A stretch of DNA of 64,000 nt from Streptomyces sp. WZ-12 (GTDB lineage: Bacteria; Actinomycetota; Actinomycetes; Streptomycetales; Streptomycetaceae). The notes beneath the pieces are model-generated. The model saw only the letters and a list, made by a program, of their open reading frames with translations, made no database searches and was not told the DNA's origin. The position numbers and the translations under genes were made by a program. Positions 52,847 through 61,918 of this stretch are shown piece by piece (positions within the stretch are counted from its first letter, which is position 1; every line of letters starts with the position of its first letter). The stretch is taken from assembly GCF_028898845.1 (NCBI RefSeq), contig NZ_CP118574.1:8171001-8235000 (forward strand). The letters run 5' to 3'.

Positions 52847-53509
52847 GCGTCCTGAACACGCAGGAACGTACCCGCGGACTTCGCATACGTCGGCACCCGC
52901 CGCCGTGATCATCGCCCGCCGGCGGACTGGGCCTCCTGCCCGACGACCGCGAGCTCAGGTCGCCGACCGGACTTGCGGCACTTCCTGCGCGCCAGCCGTT
53001 TTCCGCTTCACCGTGTGCGGGAAGCCGAAGGCGATCAGGCCGCCGTGCGGATCGGTGGACTCCTGTACGGCGCGACCGCCGCGTTCGGCGTGGGCCAGGG
53101 CGCGTTCGGCCGCGCTCAGGTCTGCGGTCCCACACCGTCCGACGCGACGGCACGGGCACCGAGCGACCCAACGGTTCAACGGCTCAGTGGCTCAGTGGAT
53201 CAACGGTCCGCTGGTCCGCTGGCCCAGCAACCCGGCGGCCCAACTTCTCCCGGATACATCACGGTTCGTGACGAGTGTTAGCTCGGATTGTGCCTTGGAC
53301 GGGCTCGGGGGCGGTGTTGGACTGGTCGCAGCACCGCGGCTGGTCGGTCGGCGGCGAGACGTTGGCCGCGCGCGCCGCCAAGCGCTGATCCGGCTCGCCT
53401 GTTTGCTCCTCCGGCCGCTCGCTCGTCCGTCCGCCCGTGGTGGCGGACGGACGGCCCGCGGCTGAGCCGGCCGTGCCTCTGCTCTGCCTGGCTTGCCGGC
53501 CGGCCGGGA
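52847..53509. other. decayed region, no intact gene
   Basis: Contains no continuous recognisable gene. Around 53165-53250 the DNA is low complexity, with near-repeats of CAACGG, GGCTCAGTGG and GGTCCGCTGG. Confidence 0.45.
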
Positions 53510-54391
53510 TCACCCGTCAAGCGCGGCAAGGCAATCCAACGCCCGTGCCGTTGCGGCCTCGCTTGCGGGCAGCAGGGGCAGCCGTACCGCCGGTGTGGGA
53601 ATCCGTCCCTGAGCCGCCAGCACTGCCTTCACCACTGCGGGGTTGGGTTCGGAGAAGACTGCCCGGGCAAGTGTTGCCAGCCGGTGTCCGAGTGGGCGCG
53701 CGAACTCCAGGTCTGCCTTGTCCCAGTCATCGAGCAGTTCGACGAAGCGCGCGGTGGCCAGGTGCGCCGTGGCGAGGATTCCGCCGGCCGCGCCGAGGGC
53801 GAGCAGCGGAGCGAGGAAGGCGTCTTCCCCGGCCAGGACGGCGAAGCCGGGCGGCAGGTCGCCCAACAGCTCGACGGTGTCCTGGTCCACCGATCCGGTG
53901 GCTAGTTTGGCGCCCACGACCCCCCGCATCAGGGCCAGTTGACGCAGGATGCCTGCTCCCAGTGGCTGCCCGGTCCGGTAGGGGATGTGGTAAATCAGCA
54001 GTGGTACCGGACTCCGCTCCGTCAGGTGCGCGAAGTGTGCGAGCACCCCCTCGTCCGACGGGCGGACGTACGGTGGTACGGGGACCAACGCGACATCGGC
54101 CACCCCCGCCAGCTCGGCCAGCGCCGCCGCGCTCTGTCTGGTGTCGCTGCCCCCGGCGCCAACGATCAGTGTCGCTCCGCGCTCCCGGCAGATCCGGGCG
54201 CAGACATCCACCACCTGCCGCTTCTCGTCCGGCGAGAGCATGGCGGGCTCTCCCGTCGTCCCCAGTGCGACCACCCCGGCCGCGCCCTCCGCCAAGACCG
54301 AGCGGGCCAGTCGTTCCAACGTGTCCAGCGCGACCGTCCCGTCCTCGGCGAACGGCGTCACCAACGGTACGTAAATGCCGTGGAGATTCAT
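53510..54391 (-). CDS. DapA-family class I aldolase/lyase
   Basis: A 293-residue (beta/alpha)8 protein of the dihydrodipicolinate synthase/N-acetylneuraminate lyase family. GTTGE (about residues 43-47) is the substrate carboxylate motif, YHIPYRTG supplies the catalytic Tyr (about 132), and the Schiff-base lysine is in GAKLATGS (about 160). It should act on pyruvate or a related keto acid plus an aldehyde; whether it is a true DapA cannot be told. ATG 54391 has no ribosome site. It is divergent from the LysR gene across 71 bp, so that regulator probably controls it. Confidence 0.87.
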   Translation of the reverse strand: MNLHGIYVPLVTPFAEDGTVALDTLERLARSVLAEGAAGVVALGTTGEPAMLSPDEKRQVVDVCARICRERGATLIVGAGGSDTRQSAAALAELAGVADVALVPVPPYVRPSDEGVLAHFAHLTERSPVPLLIYHIPYRTGQPLGAGILRQLALMRGVVGAKLATGSVDQDTVELLGDLPPGFAVLAGEDAFLAPLLALGAAGGILATAHLATARFVELLDDWDKADLEFARPLGHRLATLARAVFSEPNPAVVKAVLAAQGRIPTPAVRLPLLPASEAATARALDCLAALDG

Positions 54392-54462
54392 GTCGTTGAG
54401 GATCGCAATCGGTACTGCGCAGGTCCAGTTCACATTCTCGATGGTTCTCGTAAGCTGAGCTG

Positions 54463-55338
54463 ATGCTTGATGTCCGCCGCCTGCGCCTGCTCCGGGAACT
54501 CGCACATCGGGGCACCATCGCCGCCGTTGCCGAGGCGCTGTCCTTCAGCCCGTCCGCGGTCTCCCAGCAACTGTCCGTGTTGGAACGCGAGACCGGTGTG
54601 TCCTTGCTCAAGCGTGCGGGGCGTCGCGTCGCGCTGACCCCGGCCGGCCAGAACCTGGTCCGGCATGCGGAGGACGTGCTGGAGCGCCTGGAGCGAGCGG
54701 ACGCCGAACTCGCCGCCGTACGCGCCGGGTTGGCCGGTCCGGTGCGGATCGGCAGCTATCCGTCCGCGACCCGCGCGATCGTCCCGGCGGCCCTGGCCTC
54801 GCTCGCCCGCGAGCACCCCGCGTTGGAGGCCAGGGTGACCGACGCCGATCCGGCCGGCGTAGCCGCCGCGCTACGGGCCGGAGAGCTCGACCTGGCCCTG
54901 GTGCATGAATACGACTTCGTTCCGGCCGATCCTCAACCCGGCTTGACCGGACAGGAGTTGTTCGCCGAACCGATGTATCTGGCGGCACGGACGCCGAGCT
55001 CGCTGGTCGACCACGACACCAGTCCGTGGATCATGGCCCCGCCCGGCACGCTCTGCCGCACGATGACCGAACGGGCCTGCCAGGCCGCCGGATTCACACC
55101 TCACATCCGCCACGAGGTCGACGACTTCACGACGGTCCTGGCCCTGGTCGCCCTCGGCCAGGGTGTCGCTTTGGTTCCGCACCTCGGCGTGACCGCTCCA
55201 CCCCCGGGCCTGAACCTCACGCGACTCCCGATGTCCCGCCGCACACGCACCGTCCACCGTGCCGGCGCGGCCAACCACCCGGCCGTCGCCACCATCACGG
55301 CCGCCCTCCGCATGGCCGTCCCACCGGAGCTCCAGTGA
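54463..55338 (+). CDS. LysR-family transcriptional regulator
   Basis: A 291-residue LTTR. The N-terminal wHTH is LRLLRELAHRGTIAAVAEAL, SFSPSAVSQQLSVLERETGV (about residues 5-50), followed by the linker helix and the effector domain (VRIGSYPSATRAIVPAALAS, LDLALVHEYDF, QGVALVPHLGV). It probably controls the divergent DapA-like gene from the 71-bp shared promoter region, responding to a pathway metabolite. Confidence 0.92.
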   Translation: MLDVRRLRLLRELAHRGTIAAVAEALSFSPSAVSQQLSVLERETGVSLLKRAGRRVALTPAGQNLVRHAEDVLERLERADAELAAVRAGLAGPVRIGSYPSATRAIVPAALASLAREHPALEARVTDADPAGVAAALRAGELDLALVHEYDFVPADPQPGLTGQELFAEPMYLAARTPSSLVDHDTSPWIMAPPGTLCRTMTERACQAAGFTPHIRHEVDDFTTVLALVALGQGVALVPHLGVTAPPPGLNLTRLPMSRRTRTVHRAGAANHPAVATITAALRMAVPPELQ

Positions 55339-55549
55339 CGGGAACAACGAAGGGGCTCCCGGCGTCTTCCGCGCCAGTCGATCTCGCTCACGGGCCGATC
55401 GTGCGCCAATGCCGCCGAGCAGTGCGGGTAAGCAGCGCGCAGGCAAGCCGTAGATGCCAGGCGCTACATGGCTGATTGCGTCCTGACCTGCTGCGTTAAG
55501 GTGATAGCCAGTCCGTCCCGGATCGCCTGTTCCTCCAGGAGACCTGCTC

Positions 55550-56323
55550 ATGCCCACCCGCACCGTCCTGATTCTCCAGCACGTCGAGGTGGAGAAGCCC
55601 GGCCTGATTCTCGACGCGTTGGACGGCAGCGGCCTCGACGTGGAGGTCCGCAACCTCATCGACCTGCCGGACGCCTCGGCGGCCGACCTGCCGCCGGTTT
55701 CGGACCTGGCGGGGCTCGTCGTGATGGGCGGCCCCATGAACGCCGATGATCTGGCCGCCCATCCGGCACTCAAGCTGGAGCGGGACCTGCTGGCCGAAGC
55801 GTTGCGATGCGGAACCCCGACGCTGGGCGTGTGCCTGGGAGCCCAACTCCTCGCGCGAGCCCAGGACTTGGCCGTGCGGAGCGGCGCCGAGCTCGGCCGG
55901 GAGAGCGAGATCGGTTGGAGTCCGTTGCGCGAGGTGGACCGCGACGACCCGGTCGTCGGTCCGTTGGCGGACGCGCCGGCCGTTCTCCACTGGCACGGTG
56001 ACCGCATCGTGCCCGGCGCCGACACCCGCGTTCTGGCCCGTACCGACACCACCGAGTGCCAGGCATTCCGCATCGGGCAAGCTGCCTGGGGTCTCCAGCT
56101 CCACCTGGAGGTCACGCCGGCCCTCCTCGACGACTGGCTCGCCGAACCCTCCTTCGCCGCCGAGGCCACGGACGCCCTCGGTCCGCAGGCCATGGACAAG
56201 TTGAAGGCCGACGCGCGCGCCGCCGCCCCGGCCCTGCGCCCGCTGGCCGAGCGGAGCTTGACCCACCTGCGGGGCCTCTTCGAGGCACGCGCCAACGGCT
56301 GGCGGACCCGTTCGGGACCGTGA
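55550..56323 (+). CDS. class I glutamine amidotransferase-like protein
   Basis: A 257-residue GATase1 domain protein. The nucleophile elbow is TLGVCLGAQLLA (Cys about 98), preceded by VVMGGPMNADD. The His-Glu of the triad is LQLHLEVTP (about 183-187, HLE). It has no synthetase domain, like the stand-alone GuaA-type/PuuD-like amidotransferases that often act in gamma-glutamyl or amine metabolism. ATG 55550 follows CAGGAGACC. Flanked by unrelated genes; substrate unknown. Confidence 0.87.
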   Translation: MPTRTVLILQHVEVEKPGLILDALDGSGLDVEVRNLIDLPDASAADLPPVSDLAGLVVMGGPMNADDLAAHPALKLERDLLAEALRCGTPTLGVCLGAQLLARAQDLAVRSGAELGRESEIGWSPLREVDRDDPVVGPLADAPAVLHWHGDRIVPGADTRVLARTDTTECQAFRIGQAAWGLQLHLEVTPALLDDWLAEPSFAAEATDALGPQAMDKLKADARAAAPALRPLAERSLTHLRGLFEARANGWRTRSGP

Positions 56324-56411
56324 TCACGTGACGGGGAAAAGGATTGGACGGGATGAGGATCGGGCTTGTAGCTTTCAATTGACCGTGACACCGCCCGAGG
56401 AGGTGAGACCC

Positions 56412-56465
56412 ATGAACGCAGTACTGACGTGGGTGCTCCCCCTTCCCGTCACGGCCGGCGACTGA
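56412..56465 (+). CDS. 17-residue leader peptide upstream of the hydrolase
   Basis: ATG 56412 with a near-perfect GAGGAGGTGAG ribosome site opens MNAVLTWVLPLPVTAGD and stops at 56463-56465. The stop lies three bases before the stem at 56468-56521 that covers the hydrolase start. The geometry suits ribosome-controlled attenuation. Too short to be a functional enzyme. Confidence 0.6.
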   Translation: MNAVLTWVLPLPVTAGD

Positions 56466-56467
56466 CG

Positions 56468-56521
56468 TAGGTGTCGCCGGGAGCGCCTCGACCACAAGGC
56501 ACTCCCGAAAGGCAACACCTA
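56468..56521 (+). promoter_or_regulatory. hairpin sequestering ribosome site and start of the hydrolase gene
   Basis: TAGGTGTCGCC (56468-56478) pairs with GGCAACACCTA (56511-56521), 10 of 11 positions, and GGGAG (56479-56483) with CTCCC (56502-56506) inside it. The right arm contains part of the ribosome site GAAAGG and the A of the ATG at 56521. A ribosome paused on the leader would melt the stem. Confidence 0.65.
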
Positions 56522-57285
56522 TGTACCCTCTGCAATTCACCGCCGAGTCGTCGTCGAACGACATGATCGAGCGCGACTTCACCCTGGGCGACATCCCCGG
56601 GGTTCTCTGGTCGCCGGCCTCCGGCGCCGATCGCGCGCCCCTGGTCCTGATGGGTCACGGCGGCGGCGCCCACAAGAAGCACCCGTCGATGCCGGGCCGC
56701 GCCCAGCGTCTCGTGACTGGCTGCGGCTTCCATGTCGCCGTCATCGACGCGCCCGGCCACGGCGACCGGCCGCGCACCGCGCACGACGAGCAGGAGATCG
56801 CCGAGCTGCGCGCGGCGCAGGCGGCGGGCGAGCCGACAGGCCCGATCGTCGTCCGCTACAACGCCCGCCTGGCGGAGCTCGCCGTGCCCGAGTACCAGGC
56901 AACTCTGAACGCCCTTCAGGGACTTCCGGAGATCGGCATCGATGGGCCGGTGGGCTACGTCGGCATCGGGCTGGGCACCGGGATCGGGGTGCCGCTGGTG
57001 GCGGTCGAGCCCAGGATCACCGCCGCGGTCTTCCTGTCGACCTACCCCGATGTTCTGGTCGACAGCGCGAAGCGGATCACCATCCCGATCGAGTTCCACC
57101 TGCAGTGGGACGACGAGCTCATCCCGCGCGAGGCCGGTCTCGCGCTGTTCGACGCCTTCGCCTCGAAGGAGAAGACGTTGCACGCCAACGCGGGCAAGCA
57201 CCTGGAAATGCCCAGGTTCGAGGCCGACAGCGCGGTGCGTTTCTTCGCCCGGCATCTTGGCCGGGCGGTCGCCTCGGCGGCCTGA
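56521..57285 (+). CDS. alpha/beta hydrolase
   Basis: A 254-residue alpha/beta hydrolase (dienelactone-hydrolase-like). LVLMGHGGGAHKKHPSM (about residues 41-57) is the oxyanion region. The nucleophile elbow is unusual: VGIGLGTGIGVPL stands where G-x-S-x-G is expected (about 155-165), with no serine. Asp is in QWDDELI and His in AGKHLEMP (about 225). So either a substituted nucleophile or a non-hydrolytic role. Preceded by a leader peptide and a sequestering hairpin that suggest inducible translation. Confidence 0.8.
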   Translation: MYPLQFTAESSSNDMIERDFTLGDIPGVLWSPASGADRAPLVLMGHGGGAHKKHPSMPGRAQRLVTGCGFHVAVIDAPGHGDRPRTAHDEQEIAELRAAQAAGEPTGPIVVRYNARLAELAVPEYQATLNALQGLPEIGIDGPVGYVGIGLGTGIGVPLVAVEPRITAAVFLSTYPDVLVDSAKRITIPIEFHLQWDDELIPREAGLALFDAFASKEKTLHANAGKHLEMPRFEADSAVRFFARHLGRAVASAA

Positions 57286-57374
57286 AGATGAGCGGTAGCG
57301 GCGCCCGGTCTGCCGACTGGGCGCCGCTAACTCGGCCCGGGGCGGTCAGCCTGCTGCTGTCGCTGTAACCCCGG

Positions 57375-57408
57375 GGAGGGGCATCGGCGTGGACGTCGAT
57401 GCCCCTCC
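57375..57408. terminator. bidirectional hairpin terminator
   Basis: GGAGGGGCATCG (57375-57386) pairs with CGATGCCCCTCC (57397-57408), perfect 12-bp arms, between the hydrolase and the decayed MFS gene. Confidence 0.85.
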
Positions 57409-57427
57409 GCTTCGTAACTGACTTTCG

Positions 57428-58650
57428 TCAGGCGGTCGTTGGCTCCGTGGCGTGCAGGTTGGCGTGCGTTCGGGGTGGTGGGGAGGTGAGGCGGCCGGCG
57501 CGGTGGAGTGCGTACAGGGCGGCGGCGCAGGTCAGGCCCAAGGCGAGGAGGGCGGCCCACGGGAGGGCGGGGCGGCCGGCGTTGCGGGCGGCGTCGAGGG
57601 CGGCGCCGGTGAGGAGGTTGCCGCGAGGGTGATGCCGATGCCGCAGATGGTCTTGTAGCGGCCGTAGTGGGTGGCGACGAGGCGGTTGCCGGCGAGGCGG
57701 ACGATGGTGTCCCTCTCGAAGGGGAACGCGATCATCGTGCCGAGCGCGAGCAACAGGGCCGACAGCGACGGCGGCACCGCCGCGAGCAGCCACAGCCCCG
57801 GTCCGCCGCGTGGTACGGGTGCGGCGGTGGCCAGGAGCAGTGGTAGGAAGGCCGTGCCCAGGGTGATCAGCCCCCAGACGAGTGCCGCGCCGGGCGCCAT
57901 GCGGGCTTTGCACCAGGCGGTGACCTTGGTCTGGAAGGCGATGGTGCTCAGACCGGAGACGGCGAAGAGGGCGGCCACGGCGGCGGTGTCGAAGGTCCCG
58001 TCACCGCCCAGGCGCCGAACCTCCAGGGGGAGTGCGAGGTAGATCTGGAAGGCGAGGACGTAGGAGCCGACCATGGCGGTGGAGAAGAGCAGGAAGGGGC
58101 GGTTGGCGAGGATGCCGCGCCACTGGGCCCGCGGGGCCTGTGGGTTGCCTGTGTGTTGCTGGCCGGTCCGTGGTTCATCCGTCGCCTGGTCTCCTGCCCG
58201 TTGCGGGGTGGCTGTGTGCCTGCGGGCCGGTAGGGCGCGGATCTGGACGACGCTCAGCAGGGCGAAGATCCCGGCAGCCACCAGTCAGGTGACTCGGAAG
58301 TCGACGCCGGTGTTCCGCCGCCGACGGGGTGGTGCGCGCTGAGGCAGAGGCGGGGAGCGGCGGTGGTGGCGGCTCCGGGGACGGGCTTCGGGGCTTGCCC
58401 GCTCGGGCAGTTGCCACCTTGGGGTCGTCGCAGTGGTGACACGACGGGGAACCGTGGGCGACGTGCGCGACATGGGCGCTGACGGCGTGGGGTTGCCGGT
58501 GCGCGATGGGCGTGGAGTTCGGCGACTGCGTCGACGGCGAGAAGAGCGGACAGAGGAAGGCGCCGAGGAGGGCGAGGAGGAACAGGGCCGTGGGCAGGCG
58601 CCGTTGTGGGAGGCGCCTGTCGGACGTACCTGTCTGTGTTCCCCATCCCT
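57428..58650 (-). pseudogene. MFS transporter, frameshifted and eroded at the N-terminus
   Basis: The - frame from 58281 contains a good C-half transporter (LLFSTAMVGSYVLAFQIYLA, LWLLAAVPPSLSALLLALGT, HYGRYKTICGIGITLAATS) and then fails. The correct continuation (GNLLTGAALDAARNAG, LALGLTCAAALYALHRAGRL) is in a second frame ending at 57428, so there is a frameshift near 57620. The expected first five or six helices between 58281 and 58650 are scrambled. Probably related to MdtH/YfkF-like exporters. Confidence 0.75.
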
Positions 58651-58768
58651 CAGTTGACGCCCCGCGGTCGAACCAGGGGCCTGTTTCCTCTCAACTCTCG
58701 TATACCGGAGCCCTGTTGACCCTCCGTCAAGCCATGGCGCGACGTCCCGCGTGTGAGGTTGTGGGGAT

Positions 58769-60115
58769 TCAGCCCGCCGTCGTGCGAGCGTTGTCGCCCG
58801 CGGGAGGGCCGGCGAGGACGCGGGACAACAGCCGTGGGTCGGCCAGTGTCAGGGGCCCGGCGGTCATGTGGAAGAGGCTGGAGAAGGCCGTGAACAACTT
58901 CGGGTCGTGCGGGACGGTGTCGATCAGGCGGTTCATGAACCAGTTGCCGGCCTTGACGGGCCAGGCAAGCCGCGACCTTTCCCAGGCACGGTCGGGGATG
59001 GTCGCCATCAGCCAGGGCGAGACGGTCAGGCGCGCCAGTCGCTTCTGGAAGGCGTGTCCGTCGAGGGGGGTACGGGCACGCTGGCTGCGGAGTGTCTGCT
59101 CCAGGAGGCGGGCTTCGAGGCCGGCGACGGTCATGCCCTGCCCGTAGGCGGGGTTGAAGGTGCACACCGCGTCCCCCATGGCGATCAGCCCTTCGGGCCA
59201 GCGGGGAAGGCGGTGGTAGGCGATCTTGCGGTTGAGGGTACGCGCGTAGCGGCGCACTGCGGAGGCGGGGGTGAGGGAGGCGATGGTGTCGGCGATGGGG
59301 CCGGGCAGGGACTTGGCGTAGGCGAGGAACTCGTCCTCGGTGCGCGGCAGTTGGGTACCGCCGGCTCCGTGCAGGGTGACGTGGAGCACGTTGTTCTCGA
59401 TCTGAATGGCGTAGCAGCCCTTGTGGAAGTCGGGAGCCCGCAGGGGTTGCAGCAGACCCATCCACGAGGGCGCGGCCTGCCCCTCCGGGTAGGTGTAGAT
59501 ACGCGAGGCGTACCCGATCTGGGCGTCCACGGTTGTCGTACGGGGGTCGGGCAGGCCGAGCGCGGCCAACCATTGCGGTAGGTGGGAGGAGCGCCCCGAG
59601 GCGTCCACGACGAGATCCGCGACGATCTCGTCCTCGCTGTCACCGTGCTTGACGCGCACTCCGGTGACCTTGCCGGGACCGCTCGTGCGCAGGCCGGTGA
59701 CGGTCAGTCCGTCCCGCAAGGTGACGGGCTCCAAGGCCGCCACCCGTCCGCGGACAACGTGCTCCAGGAGGGGGCGGGAGAAGGTCTGGATCGGCATGCC
59801 CATCGGCGTGGGCGGCGGGGTGCCGTGGGGCAGCACGGCGCACAGGCCCTCGCCCCAGTCCCACACCGGCGCGCCGGCGCGTTCCAACTCCGCCCGCAGC
59901 CCGGGGAAGTACCCCTCGAACACCTTCGCGCCCAGGGCGAGAAGGGCATGGACATGGTGCCCCTGCGGCACCCCGGCCCTGGGCCCGGACGCACGCGGAA
60001 GCGTGTCGCGTTCGATGACGGTGACGGCCTCGAAACTGTCGGCCAGGACCCGTGCGGCGGCGAGCCCCGCCATGCTCGCCCCGATCACCACGGCGTGCCG
60101 AACGTCGGTACCCAT
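58769..60115 (-). CDS. FAD-dependent monooxygenase/oxidoreductase
   Basis: A 448-residue flavoprotein. HAVVIGASMAGLAAARVLAD (about residues 6-25) is the FAD-binding GxGxxG-like motif, here G-A-S-M-A-G. VVDASGRSSHLPQWL is the DG-like middle motif and ALIAMGDAVCTFNPAYGQGM (about 314-333) is the GD motif that contacts the flavin ribitol and pyrophosphate. This is the aromatic-hydroxylase/geranylgeranyl-reductase-like group. ATG 60115. A single-gene transcript; substrate unknown. Confidence 0.88.
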   Translation of the reverse strand: MGTDVRHAVVIGASMAGLAAARVLADSFEAVTVIERDTLPRASGPRAGVPQGHHVHALLALGAKVFEGYFPGLRAELERAGAPVWDWGEGLCAVLPHGTPPPTPMGMPIQTFSRPLLEHVVRGRVAALEPVTLRDGLTVTGLRTSGPGKVTGVRVKHGDSEDEIVADLVVDASGRSSHLPQWLAALGLPDPRTTTVDAQIGYASRIYTYPEGQAAPSWMGLLQPLRAPDFHKGCYAIQIENNVLHVTLHGAGGTQLPRTEDEFLAYAKSLPGPIADTIASLTPASAVRRYARTLNRKIAYHRLPRWPEGLIAMGDAVCTFNPAYGQGMTVAGLEARLLEQTLRSQRARTPLDGHAFQKRLARLTVSPWLMATIPDRAWERSRLAWPVKAGNWFMNRLIDTVPHDPKLFTAFSSLFHMTAGPLTLADPRLLSRVLAGPPAGDNARTTAG

Positions 60116-60910
60116 AGGCGTAGTGCTCCCTCTTCCCACTGCGGCCCGAACCCCCGCTGTTCCAGGGCTTGCCCGCTTGGCTTCCAGATATTCCGAAGAC
60201 TGTGATCCTGTGAGCACGCTCCGTGGCGTGGCGAAGTTCGCTCTCGGAGTGCGTCTCGTGCCTCCACCGCGAGGCGGGTGAAGAAGGCGGCGTTTCCCAC
60301 GGGCGGGGTGGTAGCCGGGTGCGACTGCCCGGAGCGGCGCCAGCGGCTGCTGCCGGCGCGTGCGGTGGACCGTGCCGTGGCGAGCTCCAGCGGTGTGGTG
60401 GGTGCTGAGGCAGGGCCCCTCGTCGTCGGCGTGCCGGCGCTCGCGCATCAACACCCTTATACAGCCGCCCTGTTGGCCCTGCATCGGGCCGTGCTCGACG
60501 TCCCGCGTGTGCGGCTGTTGAGCACGCTGCCGGGGTGCTCACCTCTGCGGCTCCTTGGGCGTTTCGCGAGGGTGTTTCCTCTCGGGGCGTCAGCGGTGGG
60601 GCGCGCGGAGAACGGCCCCGGTTGCAGCATGCGCAGCGCGTAGTGGTCGCCATGCACGTCGGGCGAAGACCGACCCGAATGGGTGATGGTCGCGCTGCGC
60701 GCTGCTGTGGGAGCGGATCACGTGTCGGCCCCTCGCATGGGGAGGGGACGACACGGGCCAGACTGTGCCATGGCCGTGGCGGGATGGGCAGCGGCTAAAG
60801 GCCACAACGGAGTCCGGTGGCGCCGTAGGACGCGTCAAACCGCTGCGTGAAGCTCTGAGCTAAGCAAGACTGCCGCCGCCGCGCAGTGAACCCGGGCCCA
60901 ACCGCCTGGC
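60116..60910. other. intergenic region, no gene recognised
   Basis: About 800 bp. No frame resembles a protein I know, and codon use is not coherent. A low-complexity, decayed spacer is likely. Confidence 0.5.
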
Positions 60911-61513
60911 TCACGGCGTCTCTTCGGTGCATCTGGTGACTGCCTTCAGCAGGTCGGTGAAGTCGGTCTCCAGTGGGTTGAGGCGCTGCAGGCTGGCCAG
61001 TCTGATCGTCTTTTGGTTGGGGCACCGCTCGTCCAGGACGCGGGTGGGGAGGGCGTAGAAGGTCCACTGGTCGAGGTTCAGCGGATCGAGGGTCTGTTTG
61101 TCCTGGTGGTGCAGTAGGCAGAAGACGTACACGTCAGAGCGGCGCCGTACGTCGGTCGAGGTCCTGCCGGTCTGGGCATCCCAGCCGGAGGCCGGGGCGA
61201 TGGAGAACGAGATCTCCGAGAGCTGGGACTGTGCCCACGACTGCAGGTATGCCGCTGACTTCACCTCGACGCGCAGGCCCTCGGGTGTACGGATGTCGAC
61301 GGTGTCCCATTCGGTGCGGGTACCGGTGGCGGTGCCGAGGGCCGTGGCCACGAGGTACTCGGCGAGGACGCCGCGCAGGGTGTTGTTGGCGAGGTCGGAG
61401 CAGGCCCAGCTCCAGAACTCGTCGAGTCTGCCGACGGTTTCACCGCGGGTCCGTATCGGTTCGCTGCCGCTGCGGCGCTCGATGGCCAGTGGGCCGAGGT
61501 CGGGAGTGCTCAC
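60911..61513 (-). CDS. putative PD-(D/E)XK-type nuclease / hypothetical protein
   Basis: A 200-residue protein. A helix with Glu (VLAEYLVATALG, about residues 50-61), then WDTVDIRTPEGLRVEVKSAA (about 69-88), gives the order E...D...E-x-K seen in PD-(D/E)XK nucleases. SWAQSQLSE and DVYVFCLLHH follow in the core. I choose GTG 61513 because CAGGAGAG lies just upstream; the frame upstream of it has an ATG at 61552 without a ribosome site. No methyltransferase or restriction partner is nearby. Nuclease assignment is tentative. Confidence 0.6.
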   Translation of the reverse strand: MSTPDLGPLAIERRSGSEPIRTRGETVGRLDEFWSWACSDLANNTLRGVLAEYLVATALGTATGTRTEWDTVDIRTPEGLRVEVKSAAYLQSWAQSQLSEISFSIAPASGWDAQTGRTSTDVRRRSDVYVFCLLHHQDKQTLDPLNLDQWTFYALPTRVLDERCPNQKTIRLASLQRLNPLETDFTDLLKAVTRCTEETP

Positions 61514-61918
61514 AGTCTCTCCTGACGAGGGTGTGGGGTGAGTGATGCTCATCCTGACAGCAGCCACGGACAACGGATGACAACGGAGTTGCACGCTGAG
61601 CGGATCACGGGCTGAGACCGCCGTGCGGGCGTGGGGGAGGACGGCCGTTACCCGGCCGGCACGCCCCTCTGCGGCACACAAGTGGGGCTGTGCCGTACGG
61701 TCATGCCTCTCCGGTGCGTGGGCGGCGTGCCGTTGCGGGGACGCGCGCAAGGAATTGTGAACATTCCTCCACTCCGAAGTGGCCTGCACTACCGTCGAGT
61801 TGGCGAGTCGCCGTGCGGGCACGGGAGCCCGACCGGATGTTTCGCTGTCGCCCGGGCACCACAGCGCACAAGTGCTGGTGCCACCGCACCTTGCCGAAAA
61901 CGTCATAGGGGGATCGGT
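61514..61918. promoter_or_regulatory. divergent intergenic region
   Basis: No gene recognised. AGGGGGA (61907-61913) is the ribosome site of the secreted esterase. Confidence 0.5.

Noticed and set aside
53165..53250. Short direct repeats as a mobile-element end
   Set aside because: Imperfect low-complexity sequence without inverted repeats or target duplication.
58506..59147. 213-codon + frame
   Set aside because: Antisense to the FAD enzyme and decayed MFS; composition not protein-like.
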